Assembly (NCBI GenBank): GCA_003612585.1
Contig: RAZH01000004.1
Span: 293,957 to 357,956, forward strand
Direction of reading: 5' to 3'
Source: a bacterium 1XD42-54
GTDB taxonomy: Bacteria > Bacillota > Clostridia > Lachnospirales > Lachnospiraceae
DNA: 64,000 bases
The notes under the pieces were generated by a model, which searched no databases, was not told the origin of the DNA, and saw only the letters and a program-made list of their open reading frames with translations. Below, piece by piece: positions 16,172 through 25,312 of this stretch. Position 1 is the first letter of the stretch, and the number at the start of each line of letters is the position of its first letter. The position numbers were made by a program, and so were the translations under genes.

Positions 16172-17713
16172 ATGAATGATAAATTACTGAATGTTTCTTC
16201 CGGTCCGCACATGCGCAGCAAACTGACAACAGGAATTGTAATGCTGGATGTCATGCTCGCGCTTATGCCCACAACACTTTTCGGTATTTACCGTTATGGA
16301 CTGCATGCATTTCTCATTGTTGCCGTTTCTGTTTTCTCGGCAGTTATGACAGAATTTGTATTTGATTATATTGCAAAGAAGCCAAACACAATCAAGGACG
16401 GAAGCGCCGCTGTAACCGGTCTTTTACTGGCCCTCTCCCTCCCGCCCCACATTCCCCTTTACATCCCGGTCATCGGCAGTATGTTTGCTATTTTATTTGT
16501 AAAATGCTTCTTCGGAGGTCTCGGCAAAAACTTCATGAACCCGGCCGTTACTGCAAGATGCTTCCTTCTGCTTTCTTTCGGAAGTGTTATGACCGACTTT
16601 TCCGTGGACGGTATCTCCGGCGCCACCCCACTGGCTGCCATGCGTTCCGGTGAAATGATTAACATATCACAGCTTTATCTCGGTTTCACAAACGGAGTGA
16701 TCGGCGGTTCAGCGCTTGCACTTTTGATCGGCGGGCTGCTGCTGTGGTGTGCAGGCGGAATTACCATGGAAATCCCATTTTCCTGTGTGGCTGCCTTCAC
16801 TGCTTTTATGGCTGTGTTTGGCGGACATGGCACTGACCCCTTGTTTTTACTGGCACACCTTTGCGGCGGCGGCGTTTTCATGGGAGCATTTTTTATGGCT
16901 ACCGATCCCGTCACCAGTCCCCTCACCTCCCGTGGTCAAATACTCTACGGGGCTGTCATGGGAATTCTGGCCGCACTGTTTCGCGTATTTGGCACGGCTG
17001 CTGACTCCTTCAGCTACGCGATCCTCATTTCAAATATGCTCGTTCCATTTATTGACAAGCTTCCTGTTCCCAAACCGCTTGGGTACAAAAACGGCGAATA
17101 CAAAGAAAAACAGTTTCCGAAAGCTGCCGTCAATCTCACCGTAATCACTCTGATTTCCGGTCTGGCTCTGAGCAGCGTATACATGCTCACAAAAGACCGG
17201 ATCGACAAACAAAAGGAAGCTGCAAACGCCGCCTCTTACCAGGAAGTATGCCCGTCTGCCACATCCTTTTTGCCAGAGGAAGACATGACTGCTGCAATCG
17301 AAGCATTAAACGGAGACGTTTTTGATACGAAATTTGGAAAAACATATATCAACAAAGCGATGGCCGGGTATTCGGACAACGGTTCGCTTGCAGGTTATGT
17401 CATCAGTGTCACAAGCGGTGATGGTTTTGAGGGCAATATCACACTCTCCGTAGGGATTGCGCCGGATGGCACCATAAACAGCATTGCCTTTACGGAACTG
17501 AACGAAACTGCCGGAATGGGAATGCTCTGCGGCGAGGATGCCTTCAAGAACCAGTTTTCCGGCGTTAAAACCAGCGCCTTTACCCTGAACAAAACAGGCG
17601 GGTCCACTACGGACAAGGATATCGACACAGTATCAGGCGCCTCCACCTCTTCGGGTGCTGTCGTTAACGCAGTCAATGCTGCACTTGCCTTTTTTGCAGC
17701 AAACACACAGTAG
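16172..17713 (+). CDS. rnfD: RnfD-RnfG fusion protein
   Basis: The 513-residue product is longer than RnfD alone. Residues 1-310 are RnfD: multiple membrane helices, GKNFMNPAVTARCFLL and the flavinylation motif DGISGAT with Thr152. From about residue 318 a new membrane segment (VNLTVITLISGLALSSVYML) starts a complete RnfG domain: GYVISVTSGDGFEGNITLSVGI, NETAGMG and a flavinylation-type motif DTVSGASTSS. In the RnfG motif the usual acceptor Thr is Ser491. No separate rnfG exists in the operon, so the fusion replaces it. Both FMN sites face outward in known Rnf complexes. RBS GAGGGAG lies nine bases upstream. Confidence 0.93.
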   Translation: MNDKLLNVSSGPHMRSKLTTGIVMLDVMLALMPTTLFGIYRYGLHAFLIVAVSVFSAVMTEFVFDYIAKKPNTIKDGSAAVTGLLLALSLPPHIPLYIPVIGSMFAILFVKCFFGGLGKNFMNPAVTARCFLLLSFGSVMTDFSVDGISGATPLAAMRSGEMINISQLYLGFTNGVIGGSALALLIGGLLLWCAGGITMEIPFSCVAAFTAFMAVFGGHGTDPLFLLAHLCGGGVFMGAFFMATDPVTSPLTSRGQILYGAVMGILAALFRVFGTAADSFSYAILISNMLVPFIDKLPVPKPLGYKNGEYKEKQFPKAAVNLTVITLISGLALSSVYMLTKDRIDKQKEAANAASYQEVCPSATSFLPEEDMTAAIEALNGDVFDTKFGKTYINKAMAGYSDNGSLAGYVISVTSGDGFEGNITLSVGIAPDGTINSIAFTELNETAGMGMLCGEDAFKNQFSGVKTSAFTLNKTGGSTTDKDIDTVSGASTSSGAVVNAVNAALAFFAANTQ

Positions 17714-17724
17714 GAGGACAGAAT

Positions 17725-18405
17725 ATGAATCAATATACAGAACGAATTTTTAACGGTATTATAAAAGAAAACCCGGCCATCATTCTGATGCTCGGAATGT
17801 GTCCGACGCTTGCTGTCACAACTTCTGCAATCAATGGCCTGGGAATGGGCCTTTCCACACTCGTGGTACTGATCTTTTCCAATCTGATCATATCCATGAT
17901 GCGCAATATCATTCCGGATCAGGTACGCCTTCCGGCCTATATTGTTATCGTAGCCTCACTCGTTACCGTAGTCGATCTTGGCATGCAGGCATACGTACCG
18001 GATCTTTACCGTTCCCTCGGAATTTATATTCCCCTGATTGTTGTAAACTGTATTATCCTCGGCCGTGCCGAAGCTTACGCAAACAAAGTGACGCCTGATC
18101 TTGCTGTTATGGACGGTGTCGGCATGGGATTTGGTTTTACGATTGCCCTCACGGTAATCGGCCTTGTCCGCGAATTTCTCGGAGCCTCAACCGTTTTCGG
18201 TATGGCGCTCCCACAATTTTGCAAACCGATTTCTATCTTTGTCAAAGCGCCCGGTGCTTTCCTCGTCATGGCAATCCTGGTCGCTGTACTGAACGCATGC
18301 AACATCAAAACAGCCGCGAACAAGAAAGTGGAAGGTTGTGACGGCTGCTGCACCTCATGTGCAAAATTCTGTGAAGACAAAACAAAGGAGGATACAGAGG
18401 CATGA
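17725..18405 (+). CDS. rnfE: Rnf complex subunit RnfE
   Basis: A 226-residue integral membrane subunit with about six helices. It has family motifs such as NPAIILMLGMCPTLAVTTSAING near the start and VVNCIILGRAEAYANK, as in RnfE/NqrD. The C-terminus carries a cysteine-rich extension (GCDGCCTSCAKFC) after the last helix, with five cysteines, which may bind metal. RnfE pairs with RnfA in the membrane and the two share a buried 2Fe-2S site in solved complexes. Its last four bases overlap the rnfA start (ATGA). Confidence 0.95.
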   Translation: MNQYTERIFNGIIKENPAIILMLGMCPTLAVTTSAINGLGMGLSTLVVLIFSNLIISMMRNIIPDQVRLPAYIVIVASLVTVVDLGMQAYVPDLYRSLGIYIPLIVVNCIILGRAEAYANKVTPDLAVMDGVGMGFGFTIALTVIGLVREFLGASTVFGMALPQFCKPISIFVKAPGAFLVMAILVAVLNACNIKTAANKKVEGCDGCCTSCAKFCEDKTKEDTEA

Positions 18406-18983
18406 ATCCATCGTTTATCATGATTATCATTACCACTGCGCTGATCAATAACGTCGTGCTCAGCCAGTTTCTTGGTATCTGCTCCTTTCTGGGTGTTTCC
18501 AGGCAGATAAAAACATCTGCCAGTCTGGGCGGCGCCGTTATTTTCGTTATGACAATCTCTTCCGCTGTGACGAGCCTGCTCCATACTTACATTCTTGCAC
18601 CGCTTCATCTGGATTATCTGAATACGATCGTGTTTATCCTGGTCATTGCCACGCTCGTTCAGATGGTAGAAATGTTCCTCAAAAAAACATCTCCGGCAAT
18701 CTACCAGGCGCTCGGCATCTATCTGCCGCTGATTACTACTAACTGTGCCGTACTCGGTGTTGCTCTCACGAATGTGCAAAACGGTTACGGAATTGCCGAG
18801 AGTATCACAGCCGGTATCGGCACGGCAATCGGATATACCATCGCCATCGTCCTTCTGGCCGGAATCCGGGAACGGATCGACGAAGAAAGCATTCCTGCTC
18901 CATTTCGCGGTGCACCCGTTGTCCTTTTATCGGCAGCCCTTATGGCAATCGCTTTCATGGGGTTCGGTAATCTGTCACTTTAA
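18402..18983 (+). CDS. rnfA: Rnf complex subunit RnfA
   Basis: A 193-residue membrane protein with six predicted helices. The RnfA/NqrE hallmarks NNVVLSQFLGICSFLGVS (residues 14-31) and TTNCAVLGVAL (about 109-119) contribute the cysteines that coordinate the RnfA/RnfE membrane iron site. It is normal length. The start overlaps the rnfE stop by four bases, which points to translational coupling; AAAGGAGG lies upstream. Confidence 0.96.
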   Translation: MNPSFIMIIITTALINNVVLSQFLGICSFLGVSRQIKTSASLGGAVIFVMTISSAVTSLLHTYILAPLHLDYLNTIVFILVIATLVQMVEMFLKKTSPAIYQALGIYLPLITTNCAVLGVALTNVQNGYGIAESITAGIGTAIGYTIAIVLLAGIRERIDEESIPAPFRGAPVVLLSAALMAIAFMGFGNLSL

Positions 18984-18997
18984 AAAAGGAGGTACTT

Positions 18998-19789
18998 ATG
19001 CAGCAAATTCTTATTGCTACCGGTTTGGTAGCCGCAATCGGCCTCCTGATGGGACTTCTCCTGATCTCGGTCGATAGAAAATTTAAGGTAGAAGTAGATA
19101 AAAAGGAAATCGCCGTACGTGAATATCTGCCAGGCAACAACTGTGGAGCCTGCGGCTTTGCCGGCTGTGATGCGCTTGCTGCCGCCATCGTAAAAGGAGA
19201 AGAGTCTGTATCCGGCTGTCCGGTAGGAGGCATTGCAGTTGCGGAAAAAATTGCAAATATTATAGGCGTGGAAACGGAGGAACCTCAAAAGATGACTGCC
19301 TTCGTCAAATGTTCCGGCGACTGCGGCCACGTGGAGCACCGGGCAAATTATGTAGGAATCCATGACTGTGCTTCTGCCGTTGCAAGCGGACTTTCGCCAT
19401 GGTCCTGTGACTACGGCTGTCTTGGTTTTGGTACCTGTTCTGCTGTCTGTCCGTTTGGCGCTATTATGGTCAAAGATGGGGTTGCCTGTGTGGACAGCCA
19501 AAAATGCCGCGCCTGCGGCAAATGTATTGCGGCCTGCCCGAAACATCTGATTGAACTGATTCCTGATCAGGCCCCATACGCTGTCCGCTGCTCGAATCGT
19601 GATCGCGGCCCTGCCGTTAAACAGGTATGCACTGCCGGATGCATCGGATGCAGGATCTGTGAAAAGCAATGTGAAGCGTACGCTGTACATGTAAGTGATA
19701 ACATTTCTCATATTGACTATGAAAAGTGTGTCGGATGCGGCGCATGTGCGGAAAACTGTCCGGTGAAAGTGATTGCTAAGCGCAGCTAA
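18998..19789 (+). CDS. rnfB: Rnf complex subunit RnfB
   Basis: A 263-residue ferredoxin-like subunit: one N-terminal membrane helix (residues 5-25), then the Fe-S domain NNCGACGFAGCDAL with SGCPVGG. Ferredoxin-type cysteine clusters follow (CLGFGTCSAVCP, CRACGKCIAACP, CIGCRICEKQC, CVGCGACAENCP). RnfB accepts electrons from reduced ferredoxin and passes them into the complex. It is the last gene of the operon and is followed by a very stable terminator. AAGGAGG precedes the ATG. Confidence 0.96.
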   Translation: MQQILIATGLVAAIGLLMGLLLISVDRKFKVEVDKKEIAVREYLPGNNCGACGFAGCDALAAAIVKGEESVSGCPVGGIAVAEKIANIIGVETEEPQKMTAFVKCSGDCGHVEHRANYVGIHDCASAVASGLSPWSCDYGCLGFGTCSAVCPFGAIMVKDGVACVDSQKCRACGKCIAACPKHLIELIPDQAPYAVRCSNRDRGPAVKQVCTAGCIGCRICEKQCEAYAVHVSDNISHIDYEKCVGCGACAENCPVKVIAKRS

Positions 19790-19835
19790 TTTCTTGGGAC
19801 TGATGAAAATATAGATCTAAAGCATGAAAACGGAC

Positions 19836-19919
19836 GTGTCCGGGCAGCCGGGGCAAAAATGAGGTTCCAGCAAACAAGTCGCCTCTTATTTTGCCCCGGC
19901 TGCCCGGACACTGTTTTTT
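19836..19919 (+). terminator. Very long terminator hairpin after the Rnf operon
   Basis: Two perfect 23-base arms (19836-19858 and 19889-19911) are extended inwards by a partly paired TGAGG/CCTCTTA segment and followed by TGTTTTTTG. The position between rnfB (plus) and the aldo/keto reductase (minus) fits a transcription terminator, mainly for the plus strand. The arms are GC-rich (GTGTCCGGGCAGCCGGGG). Confidence 0.9.
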
Positions 19920-19942
19920 GAATAGCCTTCAAAGATTCACGC

Positions 19943-21055
19943 TTATTTGGTTTCAAACTCATTTGCTACGTCCGTCAGTAAATCCCGAATCGAAAGATGC
20001 TGCGGGCAAATTTTTTCGCATTTTCCACATTTGATACAGTCAGAGGCTTTTGGCTTGCTACCGCTGGTATGTATGTCATAATAATAGTCTGCGTTCCAGT
20101 CATGGTAAATCTGCTTCATATTCATGACGGCAAACAGATCGGGAATGGCGATCTGTTTCGGGCATCCTGCCACGCAATAACGACAGGACGTGCAGGGGAT
20201 CAAATGCATAGAACGGAAGATTTCCTGTACTTTGTTCACTGCCTTCATTTCTTTTTCTGACAGAGGCTTAAAATCTTTCATGTAACTGATGTTATCCGTC
20301 ATCTGTTCATAATTGCTCATTCCGGACAATACCATGTCAATTCCCTCAAAGCCCGCGGCAAAGCGGATGGCGTAGCTTGCAGGGCTGCCGCCTTGAAGGT
20401 CATCTAGAACGGTCTTTGCAACTTCCGGCAGATTTACCAGATTGCCGCCCTTGACCGGTTCCATGACAATTACCGGCTTCCCAAACTTCCGACAGACCTC
20501 ATAGCATTTCCGGCTCTGCACGGCCGGATCGTCATAATCCACATAATTAAACTGAATCTGCACGACCTCCACCTGCGGATATTCTGTTAGAATCTGTTCC
20601 AGAACATCCGCCGTATCGTGGAAAGAAATACCTACATGCTTTATCTTACCTTCTTTTTTCAGTGCAAATGCAGTTTCATACGCTCTGCATTTTTTAAAAA
20701 ATTCAAAATTCTTTGCCCCCTGTGAATGCATAAGGTAGTAATCAAAATATTCCACACCGCAGATCTTTAGCTGTTGCTCAAAAAAAGGTCTGATGTCTTC
20801 TTCTTTTTTGAAATAGACATCCGTAAGTTTATTGGTCAGGATATACTGATCTCTCTGATAGCGATCTGTGAGACAGGTTTTCAACGCCTGTTCACTTTTC
20901 CCGTCCAAATAGCCATGTGCTGTGTCAAAATAATTGAAACCGCTGTCCATAAAAGCATCAACCATTTTATTCGTTTCGTTTACATCTACCTCTCCGTTTA
21001 TCATTGGCAGACGCATGTAGCCAAATCCAAAATTCTTTTTTACACCGTCCATCAT
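19943..21055 (-). CDS. Aldo/keto reductase with C-terminal ferredoxin domain
   Basis: A 370-residue protein. Residues 5-270 form the aldo/keto reductase barrel with the catalytic set visible: FDTAHGYLDG (Asp, Tyr), ILTNKL (Lys) and YYLMHSQG (His). The C-terminal 100 residues carry ferredoxin-type cysteine motifs, CTSCRYCVAGCPKQIAIP and CIKCGKCEKICPQHL, so two 4Fe-4S clusters. This fused type is common in Clostridia, suggesting electron exchange with ferredoxin as well as or instead of NAD(P)H. The substrate is unknown. AGGAG is six bases before the ATG. It stands alone between a terminator and the MATE gene. Confidence 0.9.
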   Translation of the reverse strand: MMDGVKKNFGFGYMRLPMINGEVDVNETNKMVDAFMDSGFNYFDTAHGYLDGKSEQALKTCLTDRYQRDQYILTNKLTDVYFKKEEDIRPFFEQQLKICGVEYFDYYLMHSQGAKNFEFFKKCRAYETAFALKKEGKIKHVGISFHDTADVLEQILTEYPQVEVVQIQFNYVDYDDPAVQSRKCYEVCRKFGKPVIVMEPVKGGNLVNLPEVAKTVLDDLQGGSPASYAIRFAAGFEGIDMVLSGMSNYEQMTDNISYMKDFKPLSEKEMKAVNKVQEIFRSMHLIPCTSCRYCVAGCPKQIAIPDLFAVMNMKQIYHDWNADYYYDIHTSGSKPKASDCIKCGKCEKICPQHLSIRDLLTDVANEFETK

Positions 21056-21230
21056 ATTTTTCTCCTCTGCATCGTGTTTTCAAAAGCATTGCTTCCCTAT
21101 TTGTAAAATTGCATTCAAAAATATATTTATTTTACCATGAAAACTTCTCCTTTTCTACAAAAACTCATGTATATCAGCAAATCTTCTTCCGAAAGGATCT
21201 TGCAATTGGATACTGCAATTCCTGATAACT

Positions 21231-22568
21231 TTAAAAGTAATGATAGGTACTGCGTTTTTTGAACAGAAGCATAACTGTAACGGAAAGCGCCAGTACTTCA
21301 GATATGACAACTGCCATCCAGATTCCGTCTGCCTTAAAAAATACCGGAAGAACAAGAACTGATGCCAGCTGGAATACGAGTGTGCGCAAAAAGGAGATCA
21401 ATGCAGACACGAGTCCATCACCTAATGCTGTAAAGAACGCAGAACCGTATATATTCATTCCCATCACAGCAAAGGAAAGACTGTAAATTGCAAATCCGTG
21501 TCTTGTCAGTTCCATAAGTGCCACATCATATCCTACAAACACGTGTGCCAGCGGACCAGAAAGCCCTAGTGCCAGCAGCACCATTGCCAGACCGCATCCT
21601 ACCATAAGAACATTACTTTTGCTGAAAATGCCGCGAAGCTCCTGCTGATTACCTGCTCCGTAATGGAAACTGACAATCGGAGCAGTTCCTATAGAATATC
21701 CGATAAAAACGGCTACAAAGAAAAAGTTTACGTACATAATGACGCCGTACGCCGCTACACCATCCTCTCCGATAAACCGCATCAGCTGATAATTATACAG
21801 AATATTCACAAGTGACATCGAAATATTGGTCATCAACTCAGAAGAGCCGTTCAGGCACGCCTTCCACAGGGTTCGTCCATAAAACACAGGTCTGGTCAGA
21901 TGTAGCAGACTGTCATTTTTGCGGATAAAATAAACAAGCGGAATCACTGCCCCTACTGCCTGGCTGATTCCGGTCGCAATACCCGCGCCTTCGATTCCCC
22001 ACTGAAAAACTGCCACAAACAGATAATCCAGCACTACATTTGTAAATCCTGCCGCCACTGTGACCGCAAGTCCGAACGATGGTTTTTCCGCTGTCACAAG
22101 AAAGCTCTGAAAAATATTTTGCAAAATAAACAACGGCAACGCAGCAAACAGGATACGACCATAAACAACACATGCATCCAGCATCCCATCGCGCGCTCCA
22201 AACGCCCTGGCTGCCAGAGGCACAGTCAGAATACCGGCCACAGTAAGTACGATACCTCCCACAATTGATGTGTAAACCATCATCGAAAAATATTCGTTTG
22301 CCCGTTCCTTTTTCCCCTCTCCGAGCGTCTTTGCGACAACCGCGCTTCCGCCTGTTCCAAGCATAAAACCAAATGCTCCCGGCAGCATCGCAAAGGGCAT
22401 AATAAGATTTACCGCAGTGAACGCTTCCTTCCCGGCAAACTGCGATACAAACAACCCGTCAATCGCCCCGTAGATTGACGTGAAAATCATCATCATAATC
22501 GACGGTAACACAAACCGGATCAGCCTTCCGTATGTAAAATGATCAGACAGTTGAATTCTCTTTTTCAT
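21231..22568 (-). CDS. MATE family efflux transporter
   Basis: A 445-residue protein with twelve predicted membrane helices in the two-bundle MATE/MatE layout. It includes family stretches such as SQFAGKEAFTAVNLIMPF, GTGGSAVVAKTLGEGKKERAN and ISQAVGAVIPLVYF. MATE proteins expel cationic or small organic compounds using Na+ or H+ gradients. The start overlaps the end of the MarR gene by 26 bases, so the regulator and pump are co-translated. The substrate cannot be told. Confidence 0.92.
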   Translation of the reverse strand: MKKRIQLSDHFTYGRLIRFVLPSIMMMIFTSIYGAIDGLFVSQFAGKEAFTAVNLIMPFAMLPGAFGFMLGTGGSAVVAKTLGEGKKERANEYFSMMVYTSIVGGIVLTVAGILTVPLAARAFGARDGMLDACVVYGRILFAALPLFILQNIFQSFLVTAEKPSFGLAVTVAAGFTNVVLDYLFVAVFQWGIEGAGIATGISQAVGAVIPLVYFIRKNDSLLHLTRPVFYGRTLWKACLNGSSELMTNISMSLVNILYNYQLMRFIGEDGVAAYGVIMYVNFFFVAVFIGYSIGTAPIVSFHYGAGNQQELRGIFSKSNVLMVGCGLAMVLLALGLSGPLAHVFVGYDVALMELTRHGFAIYSLSFAVMGMNIYGSAFFTALGDGLVSALISFLRTLVFQLASVLVLPVFFKADGIWMAVVISEVLALSVTVMLLFKKRSTYHYF

Positions 22569-23019
22569 ATTCTAGTTCCATTCCTCTTTCTTTCATCTTT
22601 TTTCTGTAAATCGCCACATAGTCTCTGAGAAGACGCAAAAACTCCTTTCCGTCTCCATTGTTCATTTCCCCGAAAATACTGTTCTCCATATCCATAACAG
22701 GAATAATCCGCTCCTGCACCAGCTGTTTTCCTCTATCCGTCAAGTGCAAAAGCTTATTCTTCCCGCCCCCCTTTTCCATAAAAATATACCCCTGTACCTC
22801 CAACTTTTTCAAAGAGGAATTCACCGTTGTTCTGCTCATATGATAATAATCGGCAATATCCTTTTGTAGACACCCATCTCCCATCTCGACCATGGCATAA
22901 AAAATGTCATAGGCACTGTTTGAGATTCCCGAGCGCAGCGCTGTCTCATAGTATAAATCCATCATTTCCTTAAACAGACTGTTAAACTCCTTCAGTTCCC
23001 GCCGCTCTTCGTATACCAT
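22543..23019 (-). CDS. MarR-family transcriptional regulator
   Basis: A 158-residue winged-helix regulator (ATG at 23017-23019, AGGAGG ten bases upstream). Recognisable features are GCLQKDIADYYHMSRTTVNSSLKKLE (recognition helix region, residues about 45-75) and a wing with GGGKNKLLHLTDRGKQLVQE. It heads an operon with the MATE exporter. Two identical palindromes overlapping its promoter (23100-23146) are the probable binding sites, suggesting autorepression relieved by a ligand, as is common for MarR-exporter pairs. Confidence 0.9.
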   Translation of the reverse strand: MVYEERRELKEFNSLFKEMMDLYYETALRSGISNSAYDIFYAMVEMGDGCLQKDIADYYHMSRTTVNSSLKKLEVQGYIFMEKGGGKNKLLHLTDRGKQLVQERIIPVMDMENSIFGEMNNGDGKEFLRLLRDYVAIYRKKMKERGMELEYEKENSTV

Positions 23020-23099
23020 ACCAGTACGTCCTCCTCTTTTCAAAATGAAATTCAGCTGATACAAATGTTAACTGTTTCTGCACTCACACTTTAAAATAT

Positions 23100-23146
23100 A
23101 ATCCGATTTCGGATTTGTAACAGCAATTATAATCCGATTTCGGATT
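23100..23146. promoter_or_regulatory. Twin MarR operator palindromes
   Basis: AATCCGATTTCGGATT occurs twice, at 23100-23115 and 23131-23146, exactly 31 bases apart (about three helical turns). Each copy has perfect 7-base arms. A minus-strand promoter can be drawn across them (TTGCTG, 17 bases, GATTAT). A regulator bound here would block transcription of the MarR-MATE operon. Confidence 0.75.
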
Positions 23147-23203
23147 AATGTCAAGAACCTTCCTACGAAAAAATGGGCAAGAAGAAGTTTCCCTATACCG
23201 CAA

Positions 23204-23242
23204 AAAATGGCCAGAAACGAATCTCTCGTTTCTGGCCATTTT
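23204..23242 (-). terminator. Rho-independent terminator of the hydrolase operon
   Basis: A perfect 17-base inverted repeat (AAAATGGCCAGAAACGA / TCGTTTCTGGCCATTTT) with a 5-base loop is followed on the minus strand by a T run. It lies about 95 bases downstream of the last tandem hydrolase gene. Confidence 0.9.
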
Positions 23243-23338
23243 AAACACGTTATACCACTCTATTCGGATACAATTTCTGTCATCTTTTCAACACATGTGT
23301 GCTGCCATGCCTCATTCCTGCTCATTTAGGAATTCTTT

Positions 23339-25270
23339 TTACTTTGCATAAATGATCTCGCCTGTTTCAGCATCGCGACTGTAGTTCTTCATGAAGTTCC
23401 ATGCCAGTGTGCCGTAATCCGGATGCAGGCCGTGCGGCAGCAGTTCTGTGTAGTTCACGCAGATCATCGGAATGCCTGCCTCATTATTCAGATACCATGC
23501 CTTATTCTCATACTCATCATTCAGGATCGTTGTAACAATCTTGTCCGCTTTGAATCCAACAAACGGATATGCTTCGAAATCATAGTTCAATTCGCCCATC
23601 TCATTAAAAGCAGCAAATCTCTTGATGCAGTCCTGATATCCCTCTCCGATTGTTCCAGCAGCTTGATCAATTGCGCTCGGCAGGTCAAATTCAGAAGTAG
23701 TAAACATCATCGGCACATCGCATTCGTTAAATACAGCAGCTTCCTCCTCTGTCGGAACGTAAAGCCCCCAAGGTGTGCCTGCTGCCATCGGAACTGCTGC
23801 AGCAAAGAGCTTCGGAGCACATTCCACGGACCATACAGTCGCTGCGCCGCCCATGGAATAGCCTGTTGCGTAAACGCGTTCCGGGTCAAGAGCCGGATAA
23901 GTATCGAGCATGTACTGTACCAGGGCCGGTAAAGATTCACCATTTACATCGAACGGGGATGGGCCCATCATGGAATTACCCGGCATATCGGTCGCATAAC
24001 GCGGTGCAACGAGGGCAATTCTTTCTTTTCCTGCAATTGTAATCATTCCCAGCTCATCCACAGCCTGTACCGGGTCGTCTCCGCCTCCATGGTTGCAGAG
24101 AATCAGTGGAATACTGTGCTCCTTTGCTGTTCCATCCAGTACCTCTTCTGGCAGGAACTCATACCAGGTGGACAAATACTCGCCGTTTTCTGCTTTCATT
24201 GCTGAAAAACGATCCTCATAATGCTCTACCACATGAATGCCGTCTGCCGTAACGCCGTTCAGAACCGCATTGCGCTCTGTCAGTGTGTACGGAGCCTGAT
24301 TCCAACTGTAGCCGCTGAATTCATTCGCTGCGACAAACAAGCCTGCTTTTACGACCGGCGTGCGCATTGCTTTTACAAACAGAGAATAGTAAGCGTCTTT
24401 TACGTATTCTGCAAGTGTCTTTTCTCCATCCTTTGCAACCATAACGCGGCGTGTCGGGAAGGTCTGATTAAAATATACCATCTGATCTGCATTCTCCTCA
24501 GAAGCATATGCTCCATTGGCCTGCTGGAATTTCTCAAATACTTCATCCGGGCTGTTTACTAGATATACCGGAACCTCGCCTGCCACATCAATTGCCTTGT
24601 TCATGGACGGATTCACCAGCAGCATACCGCCCGCGCGGCTCACATAATCGAGCGTGCCAGAAACGTAATCACAGAGGAAATCTGCTCCTCCGTCAATTCC
24701 GATCAAATACCGGTAGGTCAGACCTCCGAAATACGTATTGTCCGCATAGTAGGTTGCGTTTCCATCTGCATCGCGAACAGAAAATCCCAGATTGCACATA
24801 GCTGACTGAAGTTTCAGATAATCATACTGGTCTGCTGCCCCGAAACCTGTTTCCGGATTTGCCGGCGTAACGAGAACTGCACTACCGCATGCTTCATCAA
24901 TCAAATCTGTCACACCCAGTTCTTTCAGATAATCCAGTGCATGCTCTTTGCTTTCAAAGGTTTGATCTGAGTATACCAACACGTTCGTGTTCATACGGTA
25001 AGCTGCGCTCGCATTCGTAAAGATTCCCGCAGAACGGTAAACGTATGTTGTACCTGCCGTATACGTATCCAGCGCCGGGTCCGGCATATAATCCTTTCCG
25101 GTCAGGGCATTCAGTTCAGCTGAACCATTCTGGTGCGCCTCTTCCAGAGTTTCAAATGTTGCCTCATTCGCAAAATGCTGTTCATATTTCGGTATTTCCT
25201 CTGCGCCTGCACTCAGTCCGCACACCATCGCAGCTGCCAGTACGGCTGCTATTTTCATGGAATGTTTCAT
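23339..25270 (-). CDS. Secreted alpha/beta hydrolase (esterase/depolymerase-like), tandem copy 3
   Basis: A 643-residue protein with signal peptide (cleavage near residue 23). The N-terminal 370 residues are family-specific without a named domain. The C-terminal part is an alpha/beta hydrolase: oxyanion-type NHGGGDDP at 393-400 and nucleophile elbow GYSMGG with Ser472. A plausible acidic residue is in TTSEFDLPSA and a late His in LPHGLHPDYG. The layout recalls PHB depolymerase/feruloyl esterase-like hydrolases. It is the last of three adjacent paralogs on the same strand and precedes a terminator. Substrate unknown; an exported esterase or peptidase acting on a polymer or diet compound is plausible. 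Confidence 0.8.
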   Translation of the reverse strand: MKHSMKIAAVLAAAMVCGLSAGAEEIPKYEQHFANEATFETLEEAHQNGSAELNALTGKDYMPDPALDTYTAGTTYVYRSAGIFTNASAAYRMNTNVLVYSDQTFESKEHALDYLKELGVTDLIDEACGSAVLVTPANPETGFGAADQYDYLKLQSAMCNLGFSVRDADGNATYYADNTYFGGLTYRYLIGIDGGADFLCDYVSGTLDYVSRAGGMLLVNPSMNKAIDVAGEVPVYLVNSPDEVFEKFQQANGAYASEENADQMVYFNQTFPTRRVMVAKDGEKTLAEYVKDAYYSLFVKAMRTPVVKAGLFVAANEFSGYSWNQAPYTLTERNAVLNGVTADGIHVVEHYEDRFSAMKAENGEYLSTWYEFLPEEVLDGTAKEHSIPLILCNHGGGDDPVQAVDELGMITIAGKERIALVAPRYATDMPGNSMMGPSPFDVNGESLPALVQYMLDTYPALDPERVYATGYSMGGAATVWSVECAPKLFAAAVPMAAGTPWGLYVPTEEEAAVFNECDVPMMFTTSEFDLPSAIDQAAGTIGEGYQDCIKRFAAFNEMGELNYDFEAYPFVGFKADKIVTTILNDEYENKAWYLNNEAGIPMICVNYTELLPHGLHPDYGTLAWNFMKNYSRDAETGEIIYAK

Positions 25271-25312
25271 AAATATAAACTCCTTCCTGTCATACTACAT
25301 TTCGAATAGTTC

